Part shown: in pieces, positions 1 through 6,858 of the stretch | Layout of the letters: each line of letters starts with the position of its first letter | Numbering within the stretch: the stretch's first letter is position 1 | From: Psychrilyobacter sp. | GTDB taxonomy: Bacteria > Fusobacteriota > Fusobacteriia > Fusobacteriales > Fusobacteriaceae | Length of the DNA: 32,986 bases | NCBI GenBank assembly: GCA_023145315.1 | Contig: JAGLEA010000028.1 | Span: forward strand, 1 to 32,986 | Reading direction: 5' to 3' | Translations under genes and position numbers: made by a program | Notes under the pieces: generated by a model | What the model was told of the DNA's origin: nothing | Database searches by the model: none | What the model saw: the letters and a program-made list of their open reading frames with translations, nothing else

Positions 1-46
1 AAAAAAAATATTTTATTTTATAGGTGTATTATTTCACTATTTATAG

Positions 47-52
47 TATAAT
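47..52 (+). promoter_or_regulatory. -10 box of the tRNA-Sec gene
   Basis: A perfect TATAAT lies at 47-52, and the mature tRNA begins at 59. No good -35 hexamer is seen 16-18 bp upstream. If this box is used, transcription would start at or next to the first base of the mature tRNA. The tRNA could instead be cotranscribed from genes left of the window. Confidence 0.45.
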
Positions 53-58
53 GGTTTT

Positions 59-155
59 GGAAGTAGATAGGTAACTGGTGTGCCTACCGGTCTTCAAAAC
101 CGAGTTTTGGCGTTTAATCGTCATGGGTGGGTTCGATTCCCACATATTTCCGCCA
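59..155 (+). tRNA. selC: Selenocysteine tRNA, anticodon UCA
   Basis: This tRNA decodes in-frame UGA as selenocysteine after SelA converts Ser-tRNA to Sec-tRNA, delivered by SelB. The 97-nt length is that of a bacterial tRNA-Sec. The acceptor stem starts GGAAGTA and pairs with TATTTCC near the 3' end, followed by discriminator G and an encoded CCA. The anticodon loop at 92-98 contains TCA (94-96). A long variable arm spans about 103-127, and a T-arm with GGTTCGATTCC follows. Length, long arm, UCA and the G discriminator together separate it from tRNA-Ser and from suppressor tRNAs. Upstream selA/selB would be expected but lie outside the window. Confidence 0.97.
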
Positions 156-167
156 AATAAAAAATAC

Positions 168-209
168 AACTCCTACTCCTAGAATTTTCTAGTTGTGGGA
201 GTTTTTTTG
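168..209 (+). terminator. Rho-independent terminator of tRNA-Sec
   Basis: Outer arms AACTCC (168-173) and GGAGTT (198-203) pair. An inner CTAGA/TCTAG stem (179-183 and 188-192) sits beyond a small internal loop, and a run of seven T follows. It separates the tRNA from the next operon. Confidence 0.85.
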
Positions 210-224
210 AACCTTGAGATATTT

Positions 225-253
225 TTGTAAAATATAGTTTTTTATGATAGAAT
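225..253 (+). promoter_or_regulatory. Possible promoter of the DUF2344-serS operon
   Basis: TTGTAA at 225-230 and TAGAAT at 248-253 are separated by 17 bp, placed about 36 bp upstream of the first start codon and just after the tRNA-Sec terminator. The match is moderate and the background is AT-rich. Confidence 0.4.
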
Positions 254-289
254 TTATGGATATAAATATGATGTGGAGGAGAGATTGTC

Positions 290-895
290 ATGAAAAAAAG
301 AATTGTTTTTGATAGAATTAATGATATGAAGTATATATCCCATCTAGATACAGTGAGATTTTTAGAGAGATTATTCAAGAAGACAGGTATAAAGATCAAA
401 CATTCAGAAGGATTTACACCTAGACCAAGGTTATCTTTTGGAAACCCTGTTTCATTAGGAGATGAAACTTATAATGAATTAATGGATGCTGAAATTATTT
501 CTGAAAAATCAAACGAGGAGTTAATAAAACTATTAAATGATAACTCACCAAAAGGCTTTGTATTTCACGAGATGTATGAGGTTCCAAAAAAATCAGGGAT
601 TGCCAATGATTTTGATATTATGCTCTATGAAGTAGAGGGTGAAGGAGAAAATTTATCCTCCTTAGAGAATCTTTTGGAGAGAGAAGAGATTATAGAAATC
701 AGAGAAAAAAGAGGAAAGAAACAAGAAAGAAATTTGAAAGAAAAAATAGCAACTTATAAAAGAATAGATAACAAGATTTATTTAGAGTTATATAATATCT
801 CGCCTAAAGGATTGTTCATCTTAGCAGAGATCGATACAAAGGAGATCAAAGTAACTAGAATGGGATATAAAAAAAGTAAAGTAGAAATAGATTAG
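290..895 (+). CDS. DUF2344 / TIGR03936 family radical SAM-associated protein
   Basis: This 201-residue soluble protein matches the DUF2344 family. In many Firmicutes and related bacteria that domain is fused to, or encoded next to, a radical SAM protein of the TIGR03960 type; its biochemical role is not established. The recognisable part is the N-terminal half: a start resembling RIVFDRINDMKYISHLD, then HSEGFTPRPRLSFGNPVSLGDE at about residues 38-59. The C-terminal half is charged and lysine/glutamate rich. The ATG at 290 is preceded by GGAGGAGAG at good spacing. It leads an operon-like series with serS 28 bp downstream. No radical SAM partner is visible here, but one could lie left of the tRNA. 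Family call is firm, function unknown. Confidence 0.85.
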   Translation: MKKRIVFDRINDMKYISHLDTVRFLERLFKKTGIKIKHSEGFTPRPRLSFGNPVSLGDETYNELMDAEIISEKSNEELIKLLNDNSPKGFVFHEMYEVPKKSGIANDFDIMLYEVEGEGENLSSLENLLEREEIIEIREKRGKKQERNLKEKIATYKRIDNKIYLELYNISPKGLFILAEIDTKEIKVTRMGYKKSKVEID

Positions 896-923
896 AGTAA
901 AATAAAAATAAAAGGAGAAAATT

Positions 924-2195
924 ATGTTGGATTTAAAATATATTAGAAATAATATTGAATTTTTAAAAGAAGTATTAGCAAATAGAAATGCTACGGTAGA
1001 CTTAGATAGATTTGAGCAATTAGATGAAGAAAGAAGGGAGTTATTATCAGAAGTAGAGCTTCTTAAAAATAAGAGAAATTTAGCTTCTCAAGAGGTTGGA
1101 AAACTGAAAAGAGCCGGTGAAGACGCATCTGATATAATAGAAAAAATGGGAACTGTTAGCTCAAGCATAAAAGAGATTGATAAAAAATTATCAGTAATTG
1201 AAAGTGAGATTAAATATTTTCAAATGACTATACCAAATGTATACCATGAAACAACACCTATTGGAAATAGTGAAGATGAGAATGTTTTAGTTAGAACTTG
1301 GGGAGAACCAACAAAATTTGATTTTGAAGTAAAACCACATTGGGAATTAGGAGAAGATTTAGATATTCTTGATTTTGAGAGAGGTGTTAAGCTAGGTGGA
1401 TCTAGATTTACTCTATATAAGGGAGCTGGAGCAAGACTAGAAAGAGCTCTAATCAACTTTATGCTAGACCTGCATACTACAGAACATGGGTATACAGAAC
1501 ACTTAACTCCTATATTAGTAAAACCAGAGATTTGCGAAGGAACAGGACAACTACCAAAATTTGGTGATGATATGTATAAAACAATAGATGATATGTATCT
1601 AATATCAACATCAGAGATTACATTGACAAATATCCATAGAGGAGAAACTTTGAAAGAAGAAGAGTTGCCTAAATATTATACTGCTTTTTCACCTTGTTTT
1701 AGAAGGGAAGCTGGATCATATGGGAGAGATATTAGAGGGTTAATTAGACAACATCAATTTAATAAAGTTGAGATGGTAAAATTATCACATCCTAATGACT
1801 CAAATGAAGAATTAGAAAAAATGGTAGTAAACGCTGAAACTGTACTACAAAAATTAGGATTACCATATAGAGTAGTTCAACTTTGTACAGGTGATATTGG
1901 TTTTTCTGCAATAAAAACATATGATTTAGAAGTGTGGTTACCATCAGAAAATACATATAGAGAGATTTCTTCTTGTTCAAACTGTGGAAATTTCCAAGCT
2001 AGAAGAATGGGACTTAGATTTAAACCTAATCAAGGTGGAAAGAGTGAATTTGTTCATACGCTAAATGGATCAGGATTAGCAGTAGGAAGAACTTTACTTT
2101 CAATTATGGAAAACTATCAACAAGTTGATGGAAGTTTCTTAATACCAGAGGCCCTTAGACCATATATGGGTGGAAAAGATGTTGTTAAAAAGTAG
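924..2195 (+). CDS. serS: Serine--tRNA ligase
   Basis: Cytoplasmic class II synthetase that charges tRNA-Ser and also puts serine on tRNA-Sec, the first step of selenocysteine synthesis; the tRNA-Sec gene lies less than 1 kb away. The 423-residue length is typical. Residues 1-110 form the long antiparallel coiled-coil arm that grips the tRNA long variable arm. The catalytic core follows, with a TSE motif near residue 230, class II motif 2 (FRREAGSYGRDIRGLIRQHQF) around residues 255-280, and motif 3 (GSGLAVGRTL) around 380-395. The ATG at 924 follows AAAGGAGAAA. Its 3' end overlaps the next gene, which suggests translational coupling. No T-box leader is seen upstream. Confidence 0.97.
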   Translation: MLDLKYIRNNIEFLKEVLANRNATVDLDRFEQLDEERRELLSEVELLKNKRNLASQEVGKLKRAGEDASDIIEKMGTVSSSIKEIDKKLSVIESEIKYFQMTIPNVYHETTPIGNSEDENVLVRTWGEPTKFDFEVKPHWELGEDLDILDFERGVKLGGSRFTLYKGAGARLERALINFMLDLHTTEHGYTEHLTPILVKPEICEGTGQLPKFGDDMYKTIDDMYLISTSEITLTNIHRGETLKEEELPKYYTAFSPCFRREAGSYGRDIRGLIRQHQFNKVEMVKLSHPNDSNEELEKMVVNAETVLQKLGLPYRVVQLCTGDIGFSAIKTYDLEVWLPSENTYREISSCSNCGNFQARRMGLRFKPNQGGKSEFVHTLNGSGLAVGRTLLSIMENYQQVDGSFLIPEALRPYMGGKDVVKK

Positions 2196-2652
2196 TATTG
2201 TTTTAATACTTCTACTTACTATACTTACAACGAATACATATATATTAATTATAATAGCAGGTTTGATGATCGCATCGAACCTGCTATTTAACAAAAAAAT
2301 AAAAAGCTCTATAAAGAAGATGAAATATGTATTTTTACTCTACTTCACAACGGTGTTATTTCAACTATTTATGATACAAGATGGGGAAGTAATTTTTAAA
2401 ATATATAACTTTTATATAACTTGGAGGGGAGTAACACTTGTAGGGGTAAATTTTTTAAGAATATTTGATATATTATTAATTTCGTGGTTAATAAATGCAC
2501 AAAATATTTTTACAGGAAGATTGAGAAGATATAATGAATTAATCGATATAATTATAGAATTAGTCCCAGAAGTCTTTATCCTTTTTAAAAAAAGACTGAG
2601 ATTTAAGTTGTTTTTTAGACATATAATAAAGCAGATAGAGGGCAAAATATAA
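2179..2652 (+). CDS. Small integral membrane protein overlapping serS; weak CbiQ/EcfT-like appearance
   Basis: I do not recognise this gene with certainty. The 157-residue product is mostly hydrophobic, with about four membrane segments (roughly residues 5-37, 48-66, 82-108 and a weaker one after 125) and a basic C-terminus. The layout of a late membrane segment, then a polar helix, then LVPEVFILFKKRLRFK loosely recalls the cytoplasmic coupling helices of CbiQ/EcfT transport subunits, but no ATPase or substrate-binding partner is adjacent. I prefer the ATG at 2179 (GGGTGG upstream) over the in-frame GTG at 2170. Either start lies inside the serS 3' end (17-26 nt overlap), implying coupled translation. 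Confidence 0.6.
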   Translation: MLLKSSIVLILLLTILTTNTYILIIIAGLMIASNLLFNKKIKSSIKKMKYVFLLYFTTVLFQLFMIQDGEVIFKIYNFYITWRGVTLVGVNFLRIFDILLISWLINAQNIFTGRLRRYNELIDIIIELVPEVFILFKKRLRFKLFFRHIIKQIEGKI

Positions 2653-2671
2653 CCGTTAAATAAAGTTGATT

Positions 2672-2700
2672 TTGACATAAAAATTTGGTAAACTTAAGAA
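2672..2700 (+). promoter_or_regulatory. Probable promoter of the aldolase gene
   Basis: A perfect TTGACA at 2672-2677 is followed after 17 bp by TAAGAA (2695-2700), a weaker -10. The aldolase start codon is 35 bp further on. Consistent with a separately controlled glycolytic gene. Confidence 0.55.
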
Positions 2701-2734
2701 GTTAAGAAACTAAATAATAAACTAGGAGGTAATT

Positions 2735-3715
2735 ATGAGATATAATTACAAAGATTTAGGATTAGTAAACACGAGAGAAATGTTTGAAAAAGCAAATAAA
2801 GAGGGATATGCAGTACCTGCATTTAACTTTAACAACATGGAGCAAATGTTAGCAATCGTTGAAGCTGCTGCATTAAAAGGTTCTCCAGTTATATTACAAT
2901 GTTCAGGTGGAGCAAGAAATTATATGGGGAAACCAGTAGTTCCTATGTTAGCAAAAGCTGCAGTTGACGTTGCTAGAGAGATGGGATCAGACATACCTAT
3001 CGCTTTACATTTAGATCACGGTTCATCTTTTGAGCAAGCAAAAGATTGTATCGAATGGGGATTCTCATCAGTAATGATAGATGCATCTCATCATTCATTT
3101 GAAGAAAATATTGCAGAATCAAAGAAAGTTGCAGACTATGCACATGGTTTAGATATAACAGTTGAGGCTGAATTAGGTGTTTTAGCTGGAATTGAAGATG
3201 AAATATCAGCTGAAGAGCATATATTCACACAACCACATGAAGTAGAAGAGTTCGTTAAAGCTTCTGGTGTAGATTCATTAGCAATCTCTATTGGAACTTC
3301 ACATGGTGCACATAAATTCAAACCAGGTGACGATCCTAAGTTAAGATTAGATATATTAGCTGAAATCGAAACAAGAATTCCAGGATTCCCAATCGTATTA
3401 CACGGTTCTTCATCAGTACCTGCTAAATTCATCAAGATGATCCAAGAAAATGGTGGAGAAATCAATGATGCAATTGGTATCCCTGATGATCAATTAAGAG
3501 GAGCTACTAAATCAGCAGTTGCGAAAATCAATGTTGATACAGATGGTAGATTAGCATTTACTGCTGGAATTAGAGAAGTATTTACTCAAAAGCCAGGAGA
3601 ATTTGATCCTAGAAAATATTTAACACCTGCAAAGAACTACATGAGAGACTTCTACATGGTGAAAATCACTAATGTATTCGGATCTGAAGGTGCTTATAAG
3701 AAAGGAACTAACTAA
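2735..3715 (+). CDS. fba: Class II (zinc) fructose-bisphosphate aldolase
   Basis: Reversibly cleaves fructose 1,6-bisphosphate into dihydroxyacetone phosphate and glyceraldehyde 3-phosphate in glycolysis and gluconeogenesis. The 326-residue protein carries the class II signatures: PAFNFNNMEQ near residue 28, HLDHG at 92-96 (Asp94 is the likely catalytic acid/base, His95 a zinc ligand), VEAELG followed by an acidic stretch near 140, GTSHGAHK near 187 and VLHGSSS near 221, the latter two each supplying a zinc-binding His. It belongs to the longer bacterial class IIB group. A strong AGGAGGT precedes the ATG at 2735. It has its own promoter and terminator, and codon use looks that of a highly expressed gene (simple GCT/GGT-rich). 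Confidence 0.97.
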   Translation: MRYNYKDLGLVNTREMFEKANKEGYAVPAFNFNNMEQMLAIVEAAALKGSPVILQCSGGARNYMGKPVVPMLAKAAVDVAREMGSDIPIALHLDHGSSFEQAKDCIEWGFSSVMIDASHHSFEENIAESKKVADYAHGLDITVEAELGVLAGIEDEISAEEHIFTQPHEVEEFVKASGVDSLAISIGTSHGAHKFKPGDDPKLRLDILAEIETRIPGFPIVLHGSSSVPAKFIKMIQENGGEINDAIGIPDDQLRGATKSAVAKINVDTDGRLAFTAGIREVFTQKPGEFDPRKYLTPAKNYMRDFYMVKITNVFGSEGAYKKGTN

Positions 3716-3722
3716 GAATTTT

Positions 3723-3752
3723 AGAGGTAACCACTTGGTTACCTCTTTTTTT
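3723..3752 (+). terminator. Terminator after fba
   Basis: Inverted repeat GAGGTAACC/GGTTACCTC with a 4-nt loop, followed by a T run. It lies 8 bp after the aldolase stop. The next gene has no clear promoter of its own and may depend on readthrough. Confidence 0.9.
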
Positions 3753-3777
3753 AAATAAATAAAATGGGATGTGAAAA

Positions 3778-4545
3778 ATGTTAGTGCTATATTTTTTAAT
3801 CGCAATAATTGCAACAATATTTGGTTCATTAGTTGGACTAGGTGGAGGTGTAGTGATAAAGCCAGTATTAGATGCCTTAGGAAGTTATGATATTTCCACA
3901 GTAGGCATGCTATCTTCTTTCACCGTATTTTCCATGGCAGTGGTATCTATATTAAAACAAATAAAAAAAGGATTTAAAATAGAAAAAAATATGTTAGTAA
4001 TAACTTTAGGAGCTATATTAGGTGGAGCTATGGGAAATCATTTATTTACTTCTTTTTTAGAAGCTTTAAATAACGAAGGGTTAGCAAAAGCTATTCAAGG
4101 TACAATATTAGCGATATTATTAATACTTGTGTTATTCAAAGAAAAATTCCCCAAATACCACGTAAAAAATGTAGGAGCTCTCCTAATTGTTGGGCTTATA
4201 TTAGGTACTATAGCTTCTTTTTTAGGGATAGGAGGTGGGCCTATAAATGTAATGATCTTAGTGATGCTCATGAATATGGATATAAAAAAAGCTGCTGTAA
4301 CTTCTGTTTTGATTATATTACTATCTCAATTTACAAAAATAGCGATAACGGGGTTAGGGGCAGGTTTTGGAAAATATGATCTATCTATGCTATATGTTAT
4401 GGTTCCTGGTGGAATATTAGGAGGTTTGATAGGAGCTCATTTCAATCATAAAATGAAAAGTGAGACTATTCAAAAAATATTTAATATTTCTATGGTTTTA
4501 TTAGTGATTCTAAATGTTTATAACGTAGTAAATGGATTGCTGTAA
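3778..4545 (+). CDS. TauE/SafE family membrane permease (probable sulfur-anion exporter)
   Basis: Inner-membrane protein of 255 residues with about eight membrane segments in two homologous halves. Each half carries the family's glycine-rich repeat motif: GSLVGLGGGVVIKPVL at about residues 13-28 and ASFLGIGGGPINVMIL at about 145-160. Family members move sulfite, sulfoacetate or related organosulfonates, but the substrate cannot be read from the sequence and no sulfur-metabolism gene is adjacent. The ATG at 3778 has only a weak ribosome-binding site (GGGATGTG). The gene stands between the fba terminator and a strong bidirectional terminator shared with glnN. Confidence 0.88.
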   Translation: MLVLYFLIAIIATIFGSLVGLGGGVVIKPVLDALGSYDISTVGMLSSFTVFSMAVVSILKQIKKGFKIEKNMLVITLGAILGGAMGNHLFTSFLEALNNEGLAKAIQGTILAILLILVLFKEKFPKYHVKNVGALLIVGLILGTIASFLGIGGGPINVMILVMLMNMDIKKAAVTSVLIILLSQFTKIAITGLGAGFGKYDLSMLYVMVPGGILGGLIGAHFNHKMKSETIQKIFNISMVLLVILNVYNVVNGLL

Positions 4546-4574
4546 AAAAAGACGAGAAATCTCGTCTTTTTTTT
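4544..4574. terminator. Bidirectional terminator between the TauE-like gene and glnN
   Basis: GACGAG/CTCGTC stem flanked by A7 on one side and T8 on the other, so it can stop transcription from both convergent genes. The far arm touches the stop codon of glnN. Confidence 0.93.
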
Positions 4575-6675
4575 ATAGCTTTAATAAAATTTCTTCATAA
4601 GTTGGGAATGGCCACAATTCTTTAGAAACTAAATTTTCTAGATTATCACCATAGATTCTTAGCTCTTTCATAATAGGTAAAAGTTCGTTTCTGCTAAATT
4701 GCACTTTAGTTTCAAGATCTTCTAATTCATTAAGATCTTCTAATTTTTCTTCTAAGATCTTAGAAGTTCTGTATAAATTAGAGTTATCTTCCATGATATT
4801 AGTGAGTAGATCAGTTTGTGTACCAATTCCACCTTCTCCGAGAATAGGTAGTGTTATAGCGATGATCTCTCCTAATTCAAGAGCATATTTATTAGCAGCA
4901 GGATAGATCTCTTTCATAGCCATTTTTACCATAACATTAGCTTCAGAAGTTGTTTGGGCATAGTAATCTTCAGCGTAAACATTGTATCTAGATTCTAATT
5001 CTGTATTAGATAAAACATTATGAGTTTTGAAAAGTTCGATAGTTTTAGGAGTGATATATTCCTTTAAAACATCTGCCGTTGAAGTAAGATTTAGTAATCC
5101 TCTTTCATTGGCTAATTTTACCCAATCTTCTCCATATCCATCTCCAGAAAAAATAACTTTTCTATGCTCCTTATAAACTCTAGAAACAAGATCTTGCATT
5201 CCCTTGGTTTTGTCCTCGATTGTTTCGAGTTCATCAGCAAATTCTTTTAAAACATCTGCCATAATAGTATTTAGCATGATATTTGGTGTAGAAGTTGTTT
5301 GGCTAGATCCAGGCATTCTGAATTCAAATTTATTACCAGTAAAGGCAAAGGGAGAAGTTCTATTTCTGTCTGTAATGTCCAATGGTAATTTAGGAAGTGC
5401 ATCTACACCTATTTCTAATTTTTTTCTAGTAAGGTCTTCAGAGGTCCTTTTAAAGATACTCTCTAGTTCATCTCCTAAAAATATAGAGATGATGGCTGGT
5501 GGAGCTTCATGGCCACCTAATCGTTGATCATTAGATGCACTAGCAGTAGAGAGCCGCAGTAGTGGTGCATATTTATCTACAGCTTTGATAACTGCCACTA
5601 CGAATATTAAAAATTGTGCATTATCCTTTGGGTTTTTACCTGGTTCAAATAAGTTTATACCATCATTTGTAGTTAGTGACCAATTATTGTGTTTTCCAGA
5701 ACCATTAACACTAGCAAAAGGTTTTTCGTGTAGGAGAGCAACAAGGTCGTGTCTACTAGCAATCTTCTGTATATAATCCATTACAAGTTGATTTTGATCT
5801 GTAGCCACATTTGTAGTGCTATACACTGGTGCTAATTCAAACTGATTAGGACCTACTTCGTTATGTTTAGTCTTAGAAGGAATACCTAACCTCCAGAGTT
5901 CGAAATCAAGTTCCCTCATAAATGCAGCTACTCTCTCTTCTATAGTTCCGAAATAATGGTTTCTCAATTCTTGATTTTTACTAGACTCGGCTCCAAATAA
6001 AGTTCTACCTGTATGAATGAGATCTAGCCTTTTGTTAAAGTGTTTTTTTTCAATTAAAAAGTATTCTTGTTCAGCACCTAGTGATGAACTAACTTTTGTA
6101 GAAGTTTCATTACCTAATACTTTTAAAACCCTAAGAGCCTGCTTCTCAACTGCATTCATAGATCGTAGAAGTGGAACTTTTTTATCTAATGCCTCTCCTG
6201 TATAAGATACGAATGCAGTAGGGATATATAGAGTAATACCTGTTCTATCATCTTTTAAAAATGCAGGTGATGTAGTATCCCAAGCTGTGTAGCCACGAGC
6301 TTCAAAAGTAGATCGTAATCCACCATTAGGAAACGACGAGGCATCAGGTTCACCTTTTATTAGTTCCTTTCCTGAAAACTCCATAATTACTTCACCGTCA
6401 TTTAGTGGTGATATGAAAGAGTCGTGTTTTTCAGCAGTTAATCCATTTAGTGGATGAAACCAATGGGTGAAATGAGTAGCACCTTTTTCAATAGCCCAAT
6501 CTTTCATTGCACTAGCAATTACTTCTGCAACAGAAGATGTTAGCTTTTTATTACCATTTTGAACTTCTAAAAATTCTTTATAAATACTTTTCGGAACTCT
6601 TTGACGGAGAGTTAATTTGTCAAAACAGTAATCACCATAAAAATTGGGAATAAAATTATCTTGTATAGTACTCAT
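4573..6675 (-). CDS. glnN: Glutamine synthetase, type III
   Basis: ATP-dependent ligation of ammonium to glutamate; the main ammonium-assimilation enzyme where GSIII replaces or supplements GlnA. The 700-residue length matches the GSIII family (about 700-730) and is far longer than GSI (about 450). Recognisable blocks are SSLGAEQEYF (metal-binding glutamates) around residue 200, NEVGPNQFELAPVY around 272, ASVNGSGKHNNWSL around 325, LGGHEAPPAIISIFLG around 388 and NRTSPFAFTGNKFEFRMPGSS around 435. The ATG is preceded by TTGGAGGTTTC. It is a single-gene unit, convergent with the TauE-like gene and divergent from glgB. No PII or nitrogen regulator is adjacent. Confidence 0.96.
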   Translation of the reverse strand: MSTIQDNFIPNFYGDYCFDKLTLRQRVPKSIYKEFLEVQNGNKKLTSSVAEVIASAMKDWAIEKGATHFTHWFHPLNGLTAEKHDSFISPLNDGEVIMEFSGKELIKGEPDASSFPNGGLRSTFEARGYTAWDTTSPAFLKDDRTGITLYIPTAFVSYTGEALDKKVPLLRSMNAVEKQALRVLKVLGNETSTKVSSSLGAEQEYFLIEKKHFNKRLDLIHTGRTLFGAESSKNQELRNHYFGTIEERVAAFMRELDFELWRLGIPSKTKHNEVGPNQFELAPVYSTTNVATDQNQLVMDYIQKIASRHDLVALLHEKPFASVNGSGKHNNWSLTTNDGINLFEPGKNPKDNAQFLIFVVAVIKAVDKYAPLLRLSTASASNDQRLGGHEAPPAIISIFLGDELESIFKRTSEDLTRKKLEIGVDALPKLPLDITDRNRTSPFAFTGNKFEFRMPGSSQTTSTPNIMLNTIMADVLKEFADELETIEDKTKGMQDLVSRVYKEHRKVIFSGDGYGEDWVKLANERGLLNLTSTADVLKEYITPKTIELFKTHNVLSNTELESRYNVYAEDYYAQTTSEANVMVKMAMKEIYPAANKYALELGEIIAITLPILGEGGIGTQTDLLTNIMEDNSNLYRTSKILEEKLEDLNELEDLETKVQFSRNELLPIMKELRIYGDNLENLVSKELWPFPTYEEILLKL

Positions 6676-6707
6676 TTGAAACCTCCAATTATAAATTTAT
6701 TTTTATA

Positions 6708-6713
6708 ATTGTA
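6708..6713 (-). promoter_or_regulatory. Probable -10 box of glnN
   Basis: On the minus strand, TACAAT at 6713-6708 lies 33 bp upstream of the glnN start codon. No convincing -35 hexamer is found at the expected distance. Confidence 0.3.
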
Positions 6714-6787
6714 CCATAAAGAAAGTAGAAGTAGAATTATTTTTCAAATAAAATGAGATACAAAAGTCTGATTTTTTTATAAAAAAG

Positions 6788-6816
6788 TTTAAAAAACAAA
6801 TAAAATAAGGTATAAT
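6788..6816 (+). promoter_or_regulatory. Probable promoter of the glycogen operon
   Basis: A perfect TATAAT at 6811-6816 lies 17 bp after TTTAAA (6788-6793) and 42 bp before the glgB TTG start. The divergent glnN promoter lies in the same roughly 180-bp intergenic region. Confidence 0.55.
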
Positions 6817-6858
6817 ATAATTAAATAAAAACTAATAATTAATAAAGGTGGTAACGGT

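Noticed and set aside
1220..1456. Minus-strand open frame inside serS, and similar frames inside other genes (e.g. 5204-5527, 8553-9041)
   Set aside because: They lie wholly opposite well-supported genes, lack ribosome-binding sites and have no recognisable sequence.
2170..2178. GTG start for the small membrane protein
   Set aside because: The ATG at 2179 has the better-spaced GGGTGG; the GTG sits within that motif.
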